Source: Pandoraea cepalis (lineage in GTDB: Bacteria; Pseudomonadota; Gammaproteobacteria; Burkholderiales; Burkholderiaceae). Taken from it: 64,000 nt of DNA. Positions 60,163 through 64,000 of this stretch are shown here, in pieces (within the stretch, counting starts at the first letter, position 1; each line of letters starts with the position of its first letter). Position numbers and translations under genes: made by a program. The stretch covers positions 1-64,000 of the forward strand of contig NZ_CABPSL010000018.1 in assembly GCF_902459665.1 (NCBI RefSeq), written 5' to 3'. The notes under the pieces are model-generated. The model was not told the DNA's origin. It ran no database searches and was given only the letters and a program-made list of their open reading frames with translations.

Positions 60163-60211
60163 GGGCGGTGCGACGCCCGGTCGCGCCGCTCGCGCGGATC
60201 CCGGGAGGAGA

Positions 60212-61639
60212 TCAGGCGAACGTGTCGACGAGACCGTTGCTCACGCGTACCGGAACGCTCACGGTCGTGGCGAGCGTCGCGTCGTCGCCCTGGCCAAAGC
60301 CCGGGGTGCCGCGTGCGTTGCCGTTGCCGCTTCCATTACCGCTTCCGTTGCCATTCGCCCCTTGCTGGGCAAAGGCCTGTTGCTGCGAACTGTCGCTGCT
60401 CACGGTAGCGTTACCCAGCGCAATGCCATTGTTGGCAAGGCTTTCGCGCAGTTGCGGCAAGGCCGCCTGCACGGCGTCGCGCACGGCGGCGTGTTGCGAG
60501 ACGAACATCGCCTGCGCCGAGTCGTTCGCCACGTTCAGCACCACGTGCAACGGACCGAGATCGGGCGGATTCAGGCTCAATTGCGCCGTTTGTGCATGGG
60601 CGGACGAGAGCCAGACCACTTGCTGCGAGAGCTGGTTGTTCCAGTCCTGCGTCCCCACGCGCGCGTTCAGGGCGAGCGCGGCGGGCAGATTGGCCTGGAC
60701 CGGCAACTGCGGTTGGGCGTCCAGCGCTGGCGTGGCCGTTTGCGCGATCTGTGCGGCCGCCTGCGTGGCGGTGGCTGTCGCCGCTTGCGCGGCGGTGTCG
60801 CGATGTCCCTGCGCTTGCGCCAGCGCGTCGGCCATGCGTTGGGCCTGGGCGTCCGCACTGACCGGTGTCGCTGCGGTCTTGGCATCCGCCGCCGCTGGTT
60901 GTGCGGACGTATTGGTCTGCGTTGTCGTACCGTTCCTGGCCAGGGCGTCGAGCGGGAGGCCGCCAGTCTTGTCGGCGTTCGATGCCGCTGCGCCATTGAC
61001 CGGTGCGCCCGCGTTGGTGGTCGTGGTCGCGGCCTTGGCGTCGGCCGGCGCCTGGCCGGTCAGTTGCGCGGCGCCGGTGGCCTGCAGCGCGCCGTTCACT
61101 GCGGCGGCGATGGCTGCGCCGGTGCCGGACTTTGCGTCGGCCGAACCCGCGTCGGCCGGGGCAGGGGTCTGGGGCGGCAGCGGCGCGTTGTTCATGGCGG
61201 CAAGGGCGACCGCAAGAGCGGCTGCCGGATCGCCGGGCGCCGCTGTGGCCGCCGCGTCGTCGGCGGTAGCGTCATTCTTGTCGCTGTCGGCCGTCGTCGA
61301 TTTCGAGGATTTCGTCGAAGCGTTCGTTTGGCTTGCCTGGCCCGCCTGCCCGGTCTGGTTCGCCTGATCGGCTCGCGAGCTGTTGTCGGCGGTGTTCTGC
61401 GTCGGCGTTGCGCTGCCGCCCGAGGCGTTCCCGGACGACGCATTCGTCTGACTCGCTTGCGCGGCCGTATTGTTCGCGCTGCTCGCGGCGGGCTGAACCG
61501 TCTGGCGGGTCTGCTGCGAGAGCACGGCGGAGAAGGGCAGCGCGTTGCTGTCGTCGGTGTTCGACGATCCGGCGCGGTGGCCCGTCACGGCTTGCAGGGC
61601 CGCGCCTGCGGAATCGGTCAGGAAGCTAAGAATCGACAT
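60212..61639 (-). CDS. fliK: Flagellar hook-length control protein FliK
   Basis: Exported molecular ruler that switches FlhB specificity. Residues about 25-310 are low-complexity Ala/Thr/Asn/Gln-rich, as expected of the ruler. The conserved C-terminal domain contains LSQQVVWLSSAHAQTAQLSL, NPPDLGPLHVVLNV and LPQLRESLANNGIALGN. A Gly-Asn/Gly-Ser run (GNGSGNGSGNGN) near the end is encoded by short DNA repeats. It has 475 residues. The ATG at 61639 follows AAGGCG; a reading to 61762 is not supported. Confidence 0.93.
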   Translation of the reverse strand: MSILSFLTDSAGAALQAVTGHRAGSSNTDDSNALPFSAVLSQQTRQTVQPAASSANNTAAQASQTNASSGNASGGSATPTQNTADNSSRADQANQTGQAGQASQTNASTKSSKSTTADSDKNDATADDAAATAAPGDPAAALAVALAAMNNAPLPPQTPAPADAGSADAKSGTGAAIAAAVNGALQATGAAQLTGQAPADAKAATTTTNAGAPVNGAAASNADKTGGLPLDALARNGTTTQTNTSAQPAAADAKTAATPVSADAQAQRMADALAQAQGHRDTAAQAATATATQAAAQIAQTATPALDAQPQLPVQANLPAALALNARVGTQDWNNQLSQQVVWLSSAHAQTAQLSLNPPDLGPLHVVLNVANDSAQAMFVSQHAAVRDAVQAALPQLRESLANNGIALGNATVSSDSSQQQAFAQQGANGNGSGNGSGNGNARGTPGFGQGDDATLATTVSVPVRVSNGLVDTFA

Positions 61640-61658
61640 AGTGGGCGCCTTGGGTCCT

Positions 61659-62111
61659 TCAGATCGGGGAGTCGGCACGACGGCGCAGGCTGCGCGCGGC
61701 GTACTCGTCGTTTTCCTTCTGCTCGCGGCGCGCGACACGCAGCGCCGTGCGGGCTTGCTCACGCGAAGCGAGCGTGCCGAAGGAGTTCAGGCGGCGCTGC
61801 TGTGCCTGCCATTCGCGGCGCGCGGCCGCGAGACGCTCGTCGGCTTGCTCGAGCAGCATGGCTTGCTGTCCGATGGCCGTGTCGAGCGTATCGATGAATT
61901 GCTGGAAGTTGCGCCAGTCGCAGCCTGCCATGCCCTGAATCGTCGCCGTCTGCATGCGCGTGCGGTATTCGTGGCGATACTGGCGCAGTGCTTCGAGCTG
62001 ACGCTCGACCTCGGCGCGCTGCGTCTGGCGTTCGCCGAGCAGGCGCGCGGCTTCGTCCACGTCCTTCTGGGCGAGTTCGATGAGCAGCTTGAGGGGCAGG
62101 GTGGAATTCAT
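61659..62111 (-). CDS. fliJ: Flagellar export protein FliJ
   Basis: Coiled-coil stalk protein of the export ATPase complex, similar in role to F1 gamma. It has 150 residues, almost entirely charged helix (ELAQKDVDEAARLLGERQTQ; RREWQAQQRRLNSFGTLASR). It lies directly after fliI with a 12-bp spacer. Confidence 0.94.
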   Translation of the reverse strand: MNSTLPLKLLIELAQKDVDEAARLLGERQTQRAEVERQLEALRQYRHEYRTRMQTATIQGMAGCDWRNFQQFIDTLDTAIGQQAMLLEQADERLAAARREWQAQQRRLNSFGTLASREQARTALRVARREQKENDEYAARSLRRRADSPI

Positions 62112-62123
62112 GGCCGCCGCCGG

Positions 62124-63890
62124 TTAGTGGAACAGACCGTGCATCTGGTGCACGGCGTCCGGATAACTGGCCCGCTCGCGCATCCCCTGTTGCAGGAAGT
62201 TTTCGAGTCGGGGATACAGCTCGATCGCCTGATCGAGCATCGGATCGCTGCCCGGCGCGTACGCGCCCACATTGATGAGGTCGCGGTTGCGCTGATAGCG
62301 CGAGAGCATCTGCTTGAAGCGCCGTACCTTGTCGAACTGCCCATCGTCGATGAGCGCGGTCATCGCACGGCTGATCGACTGTTCGATGTCGATCGCCGGA
62401 TAGTGCCCCGACTCCGCCAATTGACGCGAGAGCACGATGTGGCCGTCGAGAATGGCGCGGGCCGAATCGGCGATCGGATCCTGCTGGTCGTCGCCCTCGG
62501 TGAGCACGGTATAGAACGCGGTGATCGAGCCGCCACCGTCCGGACCGTTACCGGCACGCTCGACCAGCGCCGGAAGCTTGGCGAACACGGAAGGCGGATA
62601 GCCCTTCGTGGCCGGCGGCTCGCCGATCGCCAGTGCGATTTCGCGCTGGGCCATGGCGTACCGGGTGAGCGAGTCCATGATCAGCAGCACATCCTTGCCC
62701 TGATCGCGGAAGTACTCGGCCAGCGTGGTGGCGTACGCCGCGCCTTGCAGGCGCAGCAGCGGCGAGACGTCGGCGGGTGCCGCCACGACGACGGAGCGCG
62801 CCAGGCCGTCCGGCCCGAGAATGTTTTCGATGAAGTCCTTCACTTCGCGGCCGCGCTCGCCGATCAGGCCCACGACGATGACTTCGGCCTGCGTGAAGCG
62901 GGCCATCATCCCCAGCAGCACGCTCTTGCCGACGCCCGACCCGGCGAAGAGGCCCATGCGTTGGCCGCGCCCGACGGTGAGCAACGCATTGATGGCGCGC
63001 ACCCCCACGTCGAGCACCGAGTCGATGGGCGCGCGACCCAGCGGATTGACCGGCACCGACGCGAGCGAGGCACTGTCGGTCATGCCCAGCGGGCCGAAAT
63101 CGTCGAGCGGACGGCCGGCGGCGTCGACCACCCGGCCGAGCAGCGCTTCGCCCACGGGCAGACGCTTGCCGTTGTGACGTTGATTCGGCAGCGGACCGTC
63201 GGCGGCGGGCTCCATCGGGTACACGCGAGCGCCCGGCAGCAGGCCGGCGACCTCCGTCTGCGGCATGAGAAACAGACGGTCGCCACCGAAGCCGACGACT
63301 TCCGCTTCGGCCGTGGCCGGCTCGCGCGAGGCGTCGTGCACCGGCAGCTCGATCAGGCAGCCCGCGCCAACCGGCAGGCGCAGACCGACGGCTTCGAGCA
63401 CGAGACCGGCGGCGCGGGTGAGGCGGCCGCAGCGGCGCGTCGGTTCGACGGCGTGAACGTGCGCGATGCGCTCGCGCAGCGTGTTCTGCCAGCGGCGAAG
63501 ATGCGAGTCGCGGGCGATCTCGCGAGCGTCCAGGACGTGTGTGGCGGCTTTCGGCGCGGCGGATTCGATGGCAGCGCTCGGATCGGGACTGCCGGGTTCG
63601 GCGTCGGCGCTTGGCGATTGAGCCGGACGGTCGCTGTGATCGGCGTGGTCGGCGTGATCGTTTGGGTCGTCGGGTTGCAGCGCGCCGGCCTGCGCGGTCG
63701 GTGGGGTCGTATCGAAGCCCGAGCCGACGCCCGTATCGATTTCATCCCATAGGCGCACCGAGGGCTTCGTGCCGTCGTTCGCCGGGGCGGGCGTGGAGGG
63801 CGTGGAGGGCGTGGCGGCATCGTGCGTGTTCTCGGTGCTGGGCAGCACCGGCGCATGCGCGGTAAGTGGGGTGAGGTCGGCGTTCACCAC
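62124..63890 (-). CDS. fliI: Flagellar export ATPase FliI with long N-terminal extension
   Basis: Hexameric ATPase related to F1 beta that powers unfolding/export with FliH and FliJ. The P-loop [18 protein letters not shown] is at about residues 312-329; [20 protein letters not shown] and [20 protein letters not shown] follow. At 588 residues it is about 120 longer than usual because residues 1-120 are Pro/Ala/Asp/Ser-rich and probably disordered, with a short HADHADHSD run. The start is GTG 63890 (or 63887), preceded by AAGGA; no later ATG precedes the conserved part. The start overlaps the fliH stop. Confidence 0.95.
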   Translation of the reverse strand: MVNADLTPLTAHAPVLPSTENTHDAATPSTPSTPAPANDGTKPSVRLWDEIDTGVGSGFDTTPPTAQAGALQPDDPNDHADHADHSDRPAQSPSADAEPGSPDPSAAIESAAPKAATHVLDAREIARDSHLRRWQNTLRERIAHVHAVEPTRRCGRLTRAAGLVLEAVGLRLPVGAGCLIELPVHDASREPATAEAEVVGFGGDRLFLMPQTEVAGLLPGARVYPMEPAADGPLPNQRHNGKRLPVGEALLGRVVDAAGRPLDDFGPLGMTDSASLASVPVNPLGRAPIDSVLDVGVRAINALLTVGRGQRMGLFAGSGVGKSVLLGMMARFTQAEVIVVGLIGERGREVKDFIENILGPDGLARSVVVAAPADVSPLLRLQGAAYATTLAEYFRDQGKDVLLIMDSLTRYAMAQREIALAIGEPPATKGYPPSVFAKLPALVERAGNGPDGGGSITAFYTVLTEGDDQQDPIADSARAILDGHIVLSRQLAESGHYPAIDIEQSISRAMTALIDDGQFDKVRRFKQMLSRYQRNRDLINVGAYAPGSDPMLDQAIELYPRLENFLQQGMRERASYPDAVHQMHGLFH

Positions 63891-64000
63891 GGCAGATCCT
63901 TGCCCAGCGCGGCCATCACACGCTGCCAGCGCGTGGCGACGGTGGCATCGACTTCGCCACTCGCGGCCTCGGCCTTGCAGCCGCCGCGTTCGATGGTGGG
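63884..64000 (-). CDS. fliH: Flagellar assembly protein FliH, C-terminal end (partial)
   Basis: Only the last 38 residues are present; the gene continues beyond the window. The segment ends [20 protein letters not shown] and includes [20 protein letters not shown], matching the FliH C-terminus that binds FliI. The stop (63886-63884) overlaps the fliI start, as expected for fliH-fliI. Confidence 0.88.
   Translation of the reverse strand, partial: PTIERGGCKAEAASGEVDATVATRWQRVMAALGKDLPW

Overview
The window is GC-rich chromosomal DNA from a flagellated betaproteobacterium of the Burkholderiaceae. I favour a Pandoraea- or Burkholderia-like genome. This is inferred from gene order (mnmG-rsmG-parAB-atp, then flhDC-motAB-che-flhBAFG-fliA, flgNMA/flgBCDEFGHIJKL and fliHIJKLMNOPQR) and from protein character. 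No ribosomal RNA or other species-level marker is present. I see no prophage, insertion sequence, CRISPR array or biosynthetic cluster; nearly everything is core chromosome.

Region 1 (1-7232) is an origin-proximal segregation module. It starts inside a 234-bp tandem repeat (three copies visible), and each copy carries a parS-type palindrome (GTTTCACGTGAAAC). A fourth variant site precedes mnmG, and a perfect 16-bp parS lies inside mnmG. mnmG, rsmG, a Blc-type lipocalin, parA, parB and an ArsB/SLC13-like permease follow on the plus strand.

Region 2 (7233-15106) is the complete F1Fo ATP synthase operon atpIBEFHAGDC. It has a good sigma-70 promoter, a terminator-like hairpin directly after atpE, a stable stem-loop between atpD and atpC, and a strong terminator after atpC.

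Region 3 (15107-18392) holds an acyl-CoA synthetase, with a MerR/LiuR-like dyad upstream, and a Bcr/CflA drug exporter.

Region 4 (18393-41338) is the flagellar and chemotaxis core. It contains the master regulator flhDC, motAB, a CheY-like protein, cheA, cheW, three adjacent chemoreceptors, cheR, cheD, cheB, cheY, cheZ, then flhB, flhA, flhF, flhG and the flagellar sigma factor fliA. A 558-bp flhDC upstream region holds a near-consensus FliA (sigma-28) promoter and a perfect palindrome resembling an RcsB/NarL-type site. This suggests feedback from the late sigma factor onto the master operon.

Region 5 (41339-44456) has a small membrane protein, an orphan HicB-type antitoxin and the minus-strand flgA, flgM, flgN genes. 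Region 6 (44859-55625) is the rod/hook operon flgBCDEFGHIJ followed by flgKL. Region 7 (55752-64000, minus strand) is fliR, Q, P, O, N, M, L, then fliK, J, I and the 3' end of fliH, which leaves the window. FliA-type promoter candidates precede flhD, motA, flgM, flgK and fliL. Together the genes encode the export gate and ATPase, C-ring, rod, hook, stator, checkpoint regulators and the complete adaptation pathway. The MS-ring genes and filament genes are not in this window.

No wholly new system is evident. The points most worth following are the parS-bearing repeat array, the sigma-28 signal ahead of flhDC, the degenerate P-loop of FlhG, the PAS-plus-periplasmic-domain receptor, and the hairpins inside the atp operon. 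All promoter, hairpin and motif calls were made by eye and none has been tested computationally.
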